Source: Trichormus variabilis 0441 (GTDB lineage Bacteria; Cyanobacteriota; Cyanobacteriia; Cyanobacteriales; Nostocaceae). Taken from it: a stretch of DNA of 64,000 nt. The translations under genes and the position numbers were made by a program. Below, piece after piece: positions 49,865-58,745 of this stretch. The notes beneath the pieces were generated by a model that made no database searches, was not told where the DNA came from, and worked only from the letters and a program-made list of their open reading frames with translations. Where the stretch lies: NCBI RefSeq assembly GCF_009856605.1, contig NZ_CP047242.1, positions 4,532,001-4,596,000 of the forward strand, given 5' to 3'. The stretch's first letter is position 1; each line of letters opens with the position of its first letter.

Positions 49865-50772
49865 GAGGCTATTTATAAAGTAAATCTAAAAGTGAGTATA
49901 AAAGTAAGCTTGGAGGTATAGGATACATGAAATATAGTGTATTTACATAGCTACTCATGGGACGAAAGTCTTACCCCACAGACTTAACTGATATGGAGTG
50001 GGAAATTCTGGCTCCATTGATTCCACCAGCCAAAGAAGGAGGGCATCCACGCACAACGGATATGCGTGAGATATGCAATGCTATCTACTATCACTTGAAA
50101 ACGGGATGCCAATGGAATATGCTTCCGGGGGACTTTCCACCCAGTTCAACTGTTTACAGTTACTACCGCAAATGGCAGCGCAAAGGAGTCTGGGAAAAAT
50201 TAAACCATACACTGCGCGGACAAGTTCGCACAAAACTAGGCAAATCAACGCAACCCACAGCGATCGCCGCAGACAGTCAGTCGGTCAAAACTGACCAAAA
50301 AAAGGGGAAGTGTACGGTTTTGACGGGTGTAAAAAGGTAAAAGGAAGAAAGCGGCAGACTCTAGTTGATAGCCTGGGACTGTTGTTGAAAGTTGTTGTCA
50401 GTGAAGCCAATGCGCCGGAACGGGTACTTGCTGCCTACGCATTAATGGAACTTTTAGAGGAGCGTCCGGAATTACTGGAAAAAGTTCAAGTCATGTGGGT
50501 TGATTCCGGTTACGACGGCGATAAATTTGCTCTTTCAGTTTGGTTGATGATCCAAGCACATGTTGAAGTCATACGGCGTACTGAGCAAGAATTCCGGATT
50601 TTGCCCAAACGTTGGGTAGTCGAAAGAACATTTGGCTGGTTGAACCAATATCATCGTCTCAGTAAGGATTATGAGCATCTTCCAGAGATGAGCGAAGCAG
50701 CTATATATGCTGTAATGACTAGGATTATGCTACGTCGTCTTGTATCCTAAAGATTTACTTTATAAATAATCT
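49865..50772 (+). mobile_element. IS5-family (IS427-group) insertion sequence
   Basis: About 908 bp. Inverted ends: GAGGCTATTTATAAAGTAAA on the left and the near-complement on the right (AGATTTACTTTATAAATAAT ending CT). A CTCA duplication flanks it (49861-49864 and 50773-50776). It carries one transposase in two overlapping frames. It splits the alpha/beta-hydrolase gene. Confidence 0.88.
49957..50750 (+). CDS. IS5-family transposase, probable -1 frameshift product
   Basis: Two overlapping frames encode one enzyme. The first (MGRKSYPTDLTDMEWEILAP, 49957-50340) ends just past the slip site. The second, in the -1 frame, contains VYGFDGCKKVKGRKRQTLVDSLGLLL and the C-terminal RWVVERTFGWLNQYHRLSKDYE. 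At 50297-50307 the sequence A7G4 offers an A-AAA-AAG slippery site. The DDE residues are AADSQSVK (first Asp), WVDSGYDG (second Asp) and ERTFGWL (Glu). Both frames otherwise look intact, so this is likely programmed frameshifting as in other IS427 elements rather than decay. Confidence 0.82.
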
Positions 50773-51126
50773 CTCAAGCTTTAGCCGAATATATACGCTG
50801 CTTTTGTCAGCCGGCTGTAATTCACGCAACCTGTGAAGATTATCGTGCTGCGGCCACGATTGATTTAGAACATGATGAACTCGACATAGAACAGAAAATT
50901 CAATGTCCTGTACTGGTGCTGTGGGGTGAAAAAGGAATTATTGAACGCAAATACAATGTTTTAGAAACGTGGCAAGAACGAGCCATTGATGTGCAAGGTC
51001 AGTCTCTACCTTGTGGTCATTTTCTACCTGAAGAAGCACCAGAAGAGACTTATCAGGCTATTTATAAGTTTTTAACTCACCATCTCTCAGATCATTCCAA
51101 TGGCGATCGCTCTAGTAGTAGTTAGT

Positions 51127-51245
51127 AATACCAATTAAAAAAAAGAATGCGACAACAATCTGTAGAGACGCGATTCATCACGTCTTCACCCAATGATGTG
51201 TTGCTGCTGTGATGAAAGGCAGATAAATTTTAGTGAATTATAGGT
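51127..51245. repeat. interspersed repeat, copy 2 (reverse orientation)
   Basis: Starts AATACCAATTAAAAAAAAGA and includes ACGCGATTCATCACGTCTTC. It is the reverse of the element at 28575-28690 with several substitutions. It is followed by the palindrome GGTGGGCAATGCCCACC (about 51278-51298), itself a repeat also used near 37818. Confidence 0.65.
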
Positions 51246-51352
51246 AGGCTAGGCAATGTCCAGCATATCCGGGTTTTGGTGGGCAATGCCCACCCTACAA
51301 ATACTTACGTTTGTTCAATCATCAAATCGGATTCCCATATACTGGTTTTTGT

Positions 51353-53410
51353 TTAAGGACTAGCTGTATCTACTCTCACAGAAATAACCTTAATCTTTAC
51401 GTATTTGTCTAACTTCTTTGACGCGCCAACAACACGAAAGCTCACAGAAACAGGAGAATTAGAACCTACTATTTTTCTAGGAATAACCGCCTCATATTCA
51501 CTAGTCTGATTTGAATTGTTTAAAGTCCATTGAGTAATATAACGATTATTAACTATTAACTCTAAATTTGTTTTTAAATTTGCTTCTACTGACAGATTAT
51601 CTATTTTAGCCATTAACTTCAAATCTTCTAATTTCTGAGTATCAATAGGTAAAATAAATTCAGCTTCTGGAGATTTAATTAAACTGCCATCTACTTCAGC
51701 TTTTCCCCAACCTTTCCGAGTAAAATTACGCAAGTTGCCACTTTCTGCAAAATTTATACTCAATGGTACAGCACATCGAAAATTTCCATTGAGATATCCC
51801 CAACCCTGACGGTTAAAAGAAATATTAGCTAATAGTTGTTCCAGTGAATCTTGTGGGTTGCGACTAATCAGCTTTCCTTTCGTACTACAAAGACGTTCTT
51901 CTGTTTGATTGACAAAATCTTGGTAAATCAGAATTTTGATAATATCGCCAGCCTTGTTTACATAAATAAAAGGTGAGTCTATTTGATTAGGTGCGATCGC
52001 TTCACCAAATCGCTCATATTCTCTAACTCGTTCAGCAAAAATTTCTGGTTCTGGATTGTACCAATTAGGAAAATTCGATAAAACCCAATTTGCTTGGGAT
52101 TTCATTTTTAAATAATGCCCATCCCAAGGACGTTTAAAGAAAAGTTCATTGGGAAAAAGCTGTAAAATTAACATCAAAGGTAAGAGAGAATATTTGAATA
52201 ACCCTTTTACATCATCTATATTTGCAGCTACCCAGACAATCAAAGCCATCGCCGCCCAAAAAGCATATCTACTGAAAATTTCCTGGCCATGATTCCAGTT
52301 TGTTTGGCTTAAAGTTGGCTGGAGCATTAAGAAAAATGCTACTAGCAATATATCACTTTGGTTGAATGCTGGCTGTTTCTTCTTGATTACAACTAGAAGT
52401 ACGCGATATACCAGAAGAATCAAAACCCCAATCATTAGACCTGGAAACCCAACAATTAGTCCCTGATTCAAATCAAATAATGTAGAAGTAAAGCGTTCCC
52501 AGCTAATTAAACTAGGGTTGACAAATCCTCTTTTGGCAATCAAATTGGGGATTTGGTAATGATAATAGAAAAATCCATAAGGAAAAAGAGATGAAGCGGC
52601 TATTAAAGCCAGCCAAATATGTTTCTTGATGAACTGTAAGGGATTATTTACTATATTGGATTTGAAGTTCTTGAGGACAAAGAATATTAAAATTGATGCC
52701 AAAAGAAAAACTACTGATGGGTTTTGTAAGGTTGCTAAAGTCGCAGCGATCGCCGCAATGTAAATTCGTTGCTCAAGAAAGGCACATCCGGAGATTAAAA
52801 TAGATGCAGCGATGAAAACCTCAGGGTGAGGCCATCGCAGATAAAAGAACACGCACCCAGCTAAATATAATAAGGCGATCGCCCAACGTACTAAAGGAGA
52901 TTGTCGGGAAAACAACAAAACATAAACCAGGGTGAAGCTGATAAAAATTGCGTTGGTTAGCTGAAAAGCTTTAAGTTCATTGAGTCCCAAAACAGCAAGA
53001 AAAGCTTTAGCAGGGAGATTGATTAGCGGATAAAGCCAGAAGTGATAACCAAAATACTCTCCCCTCGTAGACTTGAGAATGCCCAAATAAATCTCATTTT
53101 CCCCATTTCTCAAAGCTTCCAGCGTTCCTTGGAGAACCTTAACATCATAAGAACTAGGTTGAGTTTCCACAATCTTGATCAGACTGGTAATATCACCTTC
53201 TCTAATATCTGGGCTGAAATGATTAAAGAACCCTTGGAGAATCAAAGCATATTCATAGCCATCGCCTTGTCTAATTGGATTGGTCTTGAGACAGTATAAA
53301 ATTAGAACAATTGTGAAAATTGAGATAAAGATAACAGCAAATTTTTTAGAAGCGATCACACTGACAAAGGAGTCTAACGGATAATTTCTCATAGAGCTTA
53401 ATCGCCACAT
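51353..53410 (-). CDS. large multi-pass membrane protein, GT-C-like
   Basis: Unrecognised 685 aa protein. About 10-11 hydrophobic helices occupy residues 20-430 (for example FAVIFISIFTIVLILYCL, WAIALLYLAGCVFFYLRW). The first loop has GDGYEYALILQGF with acidic residues, as in GT-C glycosyltransferases or mannosyltransferases such as the GT39/GT87-like groups. The C-terminal 240 residues are soluble and beta-rich (LELIVNNRYITQWTL). A lipid-linked sugar transferase is possible; this is inference. Start codon uncertain: MWRLSSMRNYPLD offers two Met. Single gene, with no close operon partner. Confidence 0.55.
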   Translation of the reverse strand: MWRLSSMRNYPLDSFVSVIASKKFAVIFISIFTIVLILYCLKTNPIRQGDGYEYALILQGFFNHFSPDIREGDITSLIKIVETQPSSYDVKVLQGTLEALRNGENEIYLGILKSTRGEYFGYHFWLYPLINLPAKAFLAVLGLNELKAFQLTNAIFISFTLVYVLLFSRQSPLVRWAIALLYLAGCVFFYLRWPHPEVFIAASILISGCAFLEQRIYIAAIAATLATLQNPSVVFLLASILIFFVLKNFKSNIVNNPLQFIKKHIWLALIAASSLFPYGFFYYHYQIPNLIAKRGFVNPSLISWERFTSTLFDLNQGLIVGFPGLMIGVLILLVYRVLLVVIKKKQPAFNQSDILLVAFFLMLQPTLSQTNWNHGQEIFSRYAFWAAMALIVWVAANIDDVKGLFKYSLLPLMLILQLFPNELFFKRPWDGHYLKMKSQANWVLSNFPNWYNPEPEIFAERVREYERFGEAIAPNQIDSPFIYVNKAGDIIKILIYQDFVNQTEERLCSTKGKLISRNPQDSLEQLLANISFNRQGWGYLNGNFRCAVPLSINFAESGNLRNFTRKGWGKAEVDGSLIKSPEAEFILPIDTQKLEDLKLMAKIDNLSVEANLKTNLELIVNNRYITQWTLNNSNQTSEYEAVIPRKIVGSNSPVSVSFRVVGASKKLDKYVKIKVISVRVDTASP

Positions 53411-53955
53411 CGTAAAGTTATTTGAAATAGCAATAATATATTTTCAAAAATCACATTTCAGAATATCAGCTAAAGTCGTGTCAGTAAACTCCATGATTTT
53501 GAAGTTTAGTTTGCTACACATAGCCTAAGGAACAAAAGGTTGAGCATGAGCGAGTTTACCCTTACTGAATAATTTATTACTCCTAACTCAGCACTCAAGT
53601 TTGATTAAAATCAATGATAATGATAAAGATTTTCAATAAATTCGATAATTGAGAAGCTCACACAGCTAGCTATACCACTGCTACCACTGATGTTTAGGCT
53701 TTTATCGCCTGAAAAAGCCAAATAAAATTAACCTTGACTTATGGATTAGGTTAAGAGAAACTAACTAATGACGGATGCGTTGACTTATAAAATTAATAAT
53801 TTTTGTAAATTTTCTGAGATATTTATTTTGAGAGATGGAACATTAGTTAAAAAATGGCAAGTTTGTATCTAAGTAACAATGTTCCTAGAGCTATACATAT
53901 AGCTTGCTGCTAAGGCAGTAAAATTCAAGCGGACTTATTGTGGTTGGCTAAGAGT
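53411..53955. other. gene-free region upstream of the DUF2997-ycf35-ferredoxin operon
   Basis: About 545 bp of A/T-rich DNA; no gene, RNA or clear repeat recognised. Contains the promoters of both flanking, divergent units. Confidence 0.4.
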
Positions 53956-54165
53956 ATGGAAACATTAGAATTTATCATCTATCCAGACGGTCGAGTACAA
54001 GAAACGGTCACTGGCATTGTAGGGGCTTCCTGTGCTGAGGTTACAGCAGCAATAGAAGCACAACTAGGGCAAGTACTTACTCATCAGCCAACCTCAGAAT
54101 TTTTCGCCACCCAGGTTCAAGAATCTAGCGTGGCAAATACGCAAACTACTTACAGCGATTGGTAA
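53956..54165 (+). CDS. DUF2997-family small protein
   Basis: Short protein of 69 aa from ATG 53956 (METLEFIIYPDGRVQETVTG). The frame opens six codons earlier but the family begins at MxxIxFxIxPDGxVxExVxGxxG. The pattern EFIIYPDGRVQETVTGIVGASC followed by EVTAAIEAQLGQVL is that of DUF2997. Function unknown. It begins a three-gene operon with ycf35 and a ferredoxin, an arrangement conserved in cyanobacteria. Confidence 0.78.
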   Translation: METLEFIIYPDGRVQETVTGIVGASCAEVTAAIEAQLGQVLTHQPTSEFFATQVQESSVANTQTTYSDW

Positions 54166-54204
54166 GTTCTCATAGCAGTTCATTGTCGTTGATTTACAAC
54201 CACC

Positions 54205-54591
54205 ATGTCACACTTTAGCCAAATTAAGACTCAGATCCGTAACCTCGAATCTTTACAAGAAGCGCTCACCGATTTGGGCATAGACTGGAAACCAGGCCCA
54301 CAAGAAGTACGCGGCTATCGCGGTCAAACCCATCCTGCGGAAATCACCATTGAGCAGGAAAATGGCTATGATATCGGCTTTAGATGGAATGGCAAAGAAT
54401 ATGAACTAGTGGCAGACCTACAATATTGGCAACAAAACCTGTCAGTTGATGGTTTCTTACGCCAAGTTACCCAACGTTATGCTTACCAAACAGTAGTGAA
54501 AGAAACTGCTCGTGTAGGCTTCCAGGTCTCCGAACAGCAAAAAAATGAAGATGGTTCGATTCGCCTAGTTGTACAGCGCTGGAGTGCGTAA
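54205..54591 (+). CDS. ycf35: Ycf35 (DUF1257) protein
   Basis: Soluble protein of 128 aa in the DUF1257/Ycf35 family, found in cyanobacteria and red-lineage plastids; function unknown. It starts MSHFSQIKTQIRNLESLQEA and contains DIGFRWNGKEYELVADLQYWQQNLSVDGFLRQVTQRYAY, which is typical. The stop overlaps the ferredoxin start by one base (TAATG), so the two are translationally coupled. It is 39 bp after the DUF2997 gene. Confidence 0.85.
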   Translation: MSHFSQIKTQIRNLESLQEALTDLGIDWKPGPQEVRGYRGQTHPAEITIEQENGYDIGFRWNGKEYELVADLQYWQQNLSVDGFLRQVTQRYAYQTVVKETARVGFQVSEQQKNEDGSIRLVVQRWSA

Positions 54592-55049
54592 TGGCTGATT
54601 TTCTGCCGTCGCCAGAACAAGAAGACAATCGTTCCGGTTTTGAGCCAGAACTAGGGGGTTTTTTGCGGGATGCCCCAGAACGTTCTGGTTTTGAACCAGA
54701 ATTGGGCGGAATACTGCGGCAAAAAGGTGTTTATGTTGACGAAATCACCTGTATTGGTTGCAAGCATTGCGCTCATGTGGCGCGGAACACATTCTACATT
54801 GAGCCTGATTATGGGCGATCGCGTGTAATTCGTCAAGATGGGGACGCGGAAGAAGTTATTCAAGAAGCAATCGATACTTGTCCGGTTGATTGTATTCATT
54901 GGGTTGATTACACCGAACTCAAAAATTTAGAAGAAGACCGTAAATTCCAGGTAATTCCTGTTGTTGGCTACCCAGTAGACCATGCAGTGGCAACTACCGA
55001 AAAGCGGCGGAAAAAGCAAAAGTCAAAAAATAAAAAATCCCGTTATTAA
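54591..55049 (+). CDS. 4Fe-4S ferredoxin with duplicated N-terminal motif
   Basis: Electron carrier of 152 aa. A single [4Fe-4S] cluster is supplied by CIGCKHC (near residue 56) and, about 45 residues later, CPVDC, as in bacterial-type ferredoxins extended in phototrophs. The N-terminal 45 residues contain two copies of the motif RSGFEPELGG followed by FLR or ILR, separated by a short acidic DAPE link. The C-terminus is basic (EKRRKKQKSKNKKSRY), which suggests binding to an acidic partner or membrane. It ends the DUF2997-ycf35 operon and is followed by a terminator. Confidence 0.85.
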   Translation: MADFLPSPEQEDNRSGFEPELGGFLRDAPERSGFEPELGGILRQKGVYVDEITCIGCKHCAHVARNTFYIEPDYGRSRVIRQDGDAEEVIQEAIDTCPVDCIHWVDYTELKNLEEDRKFQVIPVVGYPVDHAVATTEKRRKKQKSKNKKSRY

Positions 55050-55074
55050 CATAAAAAATTAAATCTATAAAAGT

Positions 55075-55101
55075 AAAAGGACTGTTAATAACAGCCCTTT
55101 T
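55075..55101 (+). terminator. terminator of the DUF2997-ycf35-ferredoxin operon
   Basis: AAAAGGACTGTT, AAT loop, then AACAGCCCTTTT pair with one mismatch (A-C). TATTTTTG follows, 26 bp after the ferredoxin stop. Confidence 0.8.
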
Positions 55102-55220
55102 ATTTTTGTGATTTTTTTTAAGTCTCGATTTAGCATCAATCCGGTATTCACTTTTGATGATGATTCCCCTTGAGCTTAACCTCATTTCATGGGCTTAACT
55201 AAATTGAATTTAGCTGGATT

Positions 55221-55505
55221 TTATTTAAGGTTCAAAGGATCATGTTGTGACAACAACTTTTCTACTTTTGCTTCATCAATGCGCGCAGCTAATCTTCTGG
55301 CTTCATGCAAATCTCTAGTGGTTTTAGCTAGAGTAAAAGTTGAACCAACAGAAAAAGCCAAACCCATACTCATAAAGCCTTTTACCCAGTTATCTACAGG
55401 TAAATTCGCAATTCCAAAACTAGTCATAGAAATAGAAAGCACAAAAGCAGCCCATGTTTGAATAACCCAAGCCGCACTATCTTTCTGAGGCCCAATAGTT
55501 TGCAT
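55221..55505 (-). CDS. YiaA/YiaB-type two-helix inner membrane protein
   Basis: Small membrane protein of 94 aa starting at ATG 55505 (MQTIGPQKDSAAWVIQTW), 5 bases after AGGTGA. Two helices (WAAFVLSISMTSFGIANLPV and WVKGFMSMGLAFSVGSTFTLAKTTRD) are followed by a charged tail. The W(V/I)KGFMxMG...FxLAKxxRDxHE pattern fits the YiaA/YiaB-like family. Function unknown. Convergent with the ferredoxin operon. Confidence 0.68.
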   Translation of the reverse strand: MQTIGPQKDSAAWVIQTWAAFVLSISMTSFGIANLPVDNWVKGFMSMGLAFSVGSTFTLAKTTRDLHEARRLAARIDEAKVEKLLSQHDPLNLK

Positions 55506-55566
55506 ATTTTTCACCTGTGATGAGATTTCTTAAGAATAATTATGTGTATGTTTTAATGTTTAATAA

Positions 55567-55701
55567 GGGAATTCCAGATAAAAAAATATCCAAAATGTAG
55601 GGTGCGTCAGTATGAAGAATTTATGAGTATAGTTAGGTTCTATGGCACTGACGCACCCTACTAAACCATGAATTTTGGATAATTTATTTTTTGTTGTTCC
55701 C
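55567..55701. mobile_element. MITE-like element, copy 2 (GTAGGGTGCGTCAGT family)
   Basis: Same family as 30121-30255: ends GGGAATTCCAGATAAAAAAA and TTTATTTTTTGTTGTTCCC. Perfect internal stems are GTAGGGTGCGTCAGT at 55597-55611 and its complement at 55647-55661. A TAA triplet flanks both ends (55564-55566 and 55702-55704), consistent with a target-site duplication. Confidence 0.78.
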
Positions 55702-55812
55702 TAATTAAGATTAAATATGATTATATTGATTACTAAATTCGCTGATTTTTAGAATCAATCCACTTTATTAACTGGACTCAAGAAAGTAATTTTTAACTAA
55801 TAAAAATAAGTA

Positions 55813-55841
55813 AAAACTGGCACAGGAAATGTACCAGTTTT
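55813..55841 (-). terminator. terminator of the DUF3038-DUF4335 operon
   Basis: AAAACTGG and CCAGTTTT form an 8-bp stem. On the minus strand it is followed by TTTACTTATTTTTA, 49 bp beyond the DUF4335 stop. Confidence 0.75.
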
Positions 55842-55889
55842 AGGATTGTCATCAAGCTCTAGTTGATATTCTCAAAATTTCAGTTTTGA

Positions 55890-57470
55890 CTATTCAGTCT
55901 CTGGGAAGGTTTGTACTTTACCATCTGGGCTGAGAAGAACCCGAATTCTTGTCATTTGCCCAGAGCGATTAGCAGAAACAAAGGGTTCTCCGATAGCAGG
56001 CATTCCAACTAAATCAACATAATCTCTAGCTGCCTTGCCTAAAGGTAAAATCCGCTCAATTGAGCCATCTACCCCCAGCATGACGCTATACTCCAAGGTT
56101 TGTGCAAATCCTGAGGGTGGTTGCCAACGCTTTTTGAAAAACTCCCTAGCTTCTGCTACCTGTGGTGTATCAAACAGTGTGCCAGTGTTACTCGTAGCAA
56201 TGTCACCAGACGAAGCTGTCTTGGGTTCACTTCTCGAACCATCTATTAATGAGCTAGTGTCAGCCAACTCTGGAGAAGTATTGACTCTACTTCTTGTGGC
56301 TTGTGAGGTTACTGGTGAGTAGGCCTGAGGAATTGCATTGTTAGGTATGGTAGCCAGTGGTGGTGGTACCGGTGGAATACCAGAGGCAATATTACCTGTA
56401 GAGGTGGATAATCTGGGGGGCAAATTCCGCTTGAGAGTAATCCCTGCTGAGTTAATACCCCCTGAGGGATTTGGTTGAATAGCCACTTGTTGCCCTGGTG
56501 GAGTAATACCTCCTGCATTGCCTGAGATTGGTGGAATGTTTGTCTGAGGTATATTTAATGGTTGTTTTGAAGTTACAGAGTTGGGAGGTAAAGCAGAATT
56601 AGCTGGGAAACTGGTATTAGGAGATATGAGGGGAGTTGTCGGTAAACCAGTATTGGGAGGAGGTGGCGGAGCCGAACCTAAAGGCAAGGACGATGAATTA
56701 TTAGCAGGGGCTAGTTCAGATTGAGGTGCGGGAAAATTAGGTAGGGTTGGTTGTAAAGCTATTTGTTCATCGTTGGGATTGCTGTTTGTTGCTGTCTGCT
56801 GCTCTTTTTGTTTGGTGTTATTAGCATATTGCCAAGTTAAAGGCGTTAAACCTAAAGCTAATACTAATACGGCAGCAACAGAAGCCCAAGCCGGGAACCG
56901 TACCACGGAACTAGTGTTATTGAGAGATGGTAATGCCATTACATCTGTCGAATATTCATCTAACGCTGTTGCGAGATCGAACAGTTGCAACAAACTTAGT
57001 TGAATAACATAGCCAGATGCTTGATTAGCTAAGGAACCAAGAAATAAATTGTGTGTTAAATAATCGCCCGGTTCTAAATAGATTTTTGTCCCTGGTATTT
57101 GGGGTATAAAAGATTTTGTGGTTTTAGATAAGAGTGAAGCTTGATGAAAATCTGTTAATTCTTCAGTAGATACTTTAGTTGAATCTTCCAGTTCAGAGAC
57201 ATTAAAACGAAAACTATCTGGTGGCTGTTGGAGAAATTGTTGTACGTAAGTGGTGACAGCATCACATAAAGCTTCAAGTTGGTCGCGATCGCCTCGAATT
57301 GGTACTCTGTTTTCTTCGGGCAATTGCGGGTCATCAAAGCGCAACTCAAAGGTTAAGTGCCTAAGTACTGGTTTGCCCATCCAACGTGACAAAGGGGAGC
57401 TTTGCGCCAATACTTCTAGCGTACAAGTAGGTGGTGTGTAGCGGCGAATGACAGAATTAGATAGAGGCAT
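55890..57470 (-). CDS. DUF4335-domain protein
   Basis: Protein of 526 aa conserved only in cyanobacteria as far as I know. The DUF4335 domain is at the N-terminus (VIRRYTPPTCTLEVLAQSSPLSRWMGKPVLRHLTFELRFDDPQ, about residues 7-49), with LPEENRVPIRGDRDQLEALCDAVTTYVQQF after it. One membrane helix (WASVAAVLVLALGLTPLTW, about 196-214) separates it from a Pro/Asn/Gln-rich linker of about 200 residues. A globular C-terminal part (REFFKKRWQPPSGFAQTLEYSVMLGVDGSIERILPLG) follows. It lies 25 bp after the DUF3038 gene, its usual neighbour. The linker suggests a periplasmic stalk. Function unknown. Confidence 0.72.
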   Translation of the reverse strand: MPLSNSVIRRYTPPTCTLEVLAQSSPLSRWMGKPVLRHLTFELRFDDPQLPEENRVPIRGDRDQLEALCDAVTTYVQQFLQQPPDSFRFNVSELEDSTKVSTEELTDFHQASLLSKTTKSFIPQIPGTKIYLEPGDYLTHNLFLGSLANQASGYVIQLSLLQLFDLATALDEYSTDVMALPSLNNTSSVVRFPAWASVAAVLVLALGLTPLTWQYANNTKQKEQQTATNSNPNDEQIALQPTLPNFPAPQSELAPANNSSSLPLGSAPPPPPNTGLPTTPLISPNTSFPANSALPPNSVTSKQPLNIPQTNIPPISGNAGGITPPGQQVAIQPNPSGGINSAGITLKRNLPPRLSTSTGNIASGIPPVPPPLATIPNNAIPQAYSPVTSQATRSRVNTSPELADTSSLIDGSRSEPKTASSGDIATSNTGTLFDTPQVAEAREFFKKRWQPPSGFAQTLEYSVMLGVDGSIERILPLGKAARDYVDLVGMPAIGEPFVSANRSGQMTRIRVLLSPDGKVQTFPETE

Positions 57471-57495
57471 GGCAGGAACTGCAAAGGAGATGTTT

Positions 57496-58101
57496 TCAAA
57501 ATTTTGCGGAACGGTCGATGAGTGCTAGCCAAAGACGGCGGTGTCCACCAGGAGCGCTATAAAACAGCAAATCTACAAGTAGTTTCAGCGCTAGGTTGGT
57601 TAGTAAATCCGTCGAGATTTGCTCGTCCTCTTCCATCCGCTCTTGGTAGGTGTTGCAGAAAGCATCTATGTAGTCTCCAAGTAAAGCAGCCTGATGAGGT
57701 TCCCGATTTTTTTCCGCCATTTGTTCTAGTAGACCCACCGCACGACGAATTAATTCCTGGTGCTGTTTGGCGAGGTAGCAGATGATGAGAACAAGCGATC
57801 GCGCTTCTTCTACATCCAGCTTTTTCCGCCCTCCTTGACCTTTGCGTAGAGGGTTTGACTGACGCAAACGCCATAAAGCTACGCGGTCTGGCACTTTCGA
57901 CTCTAGATTCAGACTGGTTGCCGCCGAGAGCATAGCCTCAGAGCCAATTCCCGTCAGGGTTTCCAGTGCCAACAGTACCAAATCTAACTGAGTTTTGATG
58001 TTGTCCCATTCAACGACATTTGGGGTTGGGAGTTTAATTAAGTCCTCCCATTGGGAATTGGGAGTGGCTGGATCAGCGGCCGATTGCATAACTTTAAGCA
58101 T
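57496..58101 (-). CDS. DUF3038-domain protein
   Basis: Helical soluble protein of 201 aa (DUF3038). Visible are VEWDNIKTQLDLVLLALETLTGIGSEAMLSAATSLNL, ALWRLRQSNPLRKGQGGRKKLDVEEARSLVLIICYLAKQHQELIRRAV and the C-terminal LALKLLVDLLFYSAPGGHRRLWLALID. No catalytic motif is visible. First gene of a two-gene operon with the DUF4335 gene (25 bp gap). This pairing recurs in cyanobacteria; joint function unknown. The first Met could be one of two (MLKVM). Confidence 0.75.
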   Translation of the reverse strand: MLKVMQSAADPATPNSQWEDLIKLPTPNVVEWDNIKTQLDLVLLALETLTGIGSEAMLSAATSLNLESKVPDRVALWRLRQSNPLRKGQGGRKKLDVEEARSLVLIICYLAKQHQELIRRAVGLLEQMAEKNREPHQAALLGDYIDAFCNTYQERMEEDEQISTDLLTNLALKLLVDLLFYSAPGGHRRLWLALIDRSAKF

Positions 58102-58745
58102 AGGTGATCAGGCTGGTAGGGGCTGTTGCTGTTACCCATTTTGAAACCAGACTCTGAATAATTAGAGTTGGTTTCCTCTGAAAAATGCAGGAAGAAGAAG
58201 GGAGGAGGAGGGGCAGGAAGAGAAGTCGCCAAGAGGGTCTCCCTCCGGGCGAACTTCCCTACGGGATGCTACGCGAACGGGGACAGGGAGAGAAATTTTT
58301 ACTCACCATTCAGGACTCACCACTTCCTAATCCTTTCTTCAAGTCAGAATGTGAAAAAGTTTGAGTATGAGTCTTTGCTGGATTCTTAACTGCACTATCT
58401 TTTCTGAACTTTGGTAAACAGCAATTGTCACTGTCTTACTCTACTTGATGAAAATTTATTTTCAACAGTGTAGAAAGTGAATTGTCATGGTAAAATATAC
58501 TTACTTATTATCTACTAATTAAGTACTTAAGTATAAATAAATATAATCAGAAAATCTAATGTCTAATTATTAACAATAAGCTTCATCGAAGAATGAATAA
58601 TTAGATACTCGTGATTAAATTAGGAACTTAGTAAAATTTATTGCTAAAGGTTTGATAAATAAAATTCATTAAAGAAGGGTAGAGAACAGGATGATTCTCT
58701 ACCTTTCTTTTCATTAGGAGGTGCAGAGTGAAGGTACTAAAGTTA
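58102..58745. other. gene-free region with a dispersed repeat
   Basis: About 640 bp with no gene supported. The part at about 58225-58285 is another dispersed Nostoc-type repeat (GGGTCTCCCTCCGGGCGAAC and TACGGGATGCTACGCGAAC). The rest is A/T-rich. The promoter of the DUF3038 operon should be near 58110-58200. Confidence 0.5.

Larger units (their letters stand above)
49299..51125 (+). pseudogene. alpha/beta-hydrolase (haloacetate dehalogenase-like) split by an IS
   Basis: The N-terminal part (MFTNFEQTIVDTTAAQINLV) with [32 protein letters not shown] and the nucleophile elbow VVGHDRGARVAHRLALD (Asp nucleophile) runs to 49864. The rest resumes at 50775 in the correct sense (QALAEYIRCFCQPAVIHATCEDYRAAATIDLEHD through CGHFLPEEAPEETYQ with the catalytic His), ending at 51125. 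Rejoining across one copy of CTCA gives HPQALAEY, so the original reading frame is restored exactly. The family is that of haloacetate dehalogenases and related hydrolases; the reaction is not known here. The gene is inactive as it stands. Confidence 0.88.

Noticed and set aside
49957..50340. Transposase orfA read as a pseudogene because of the early stop
   Set aside because: The A7G4 slippery site and an intact second frame fit programmed -1 frameshifting.
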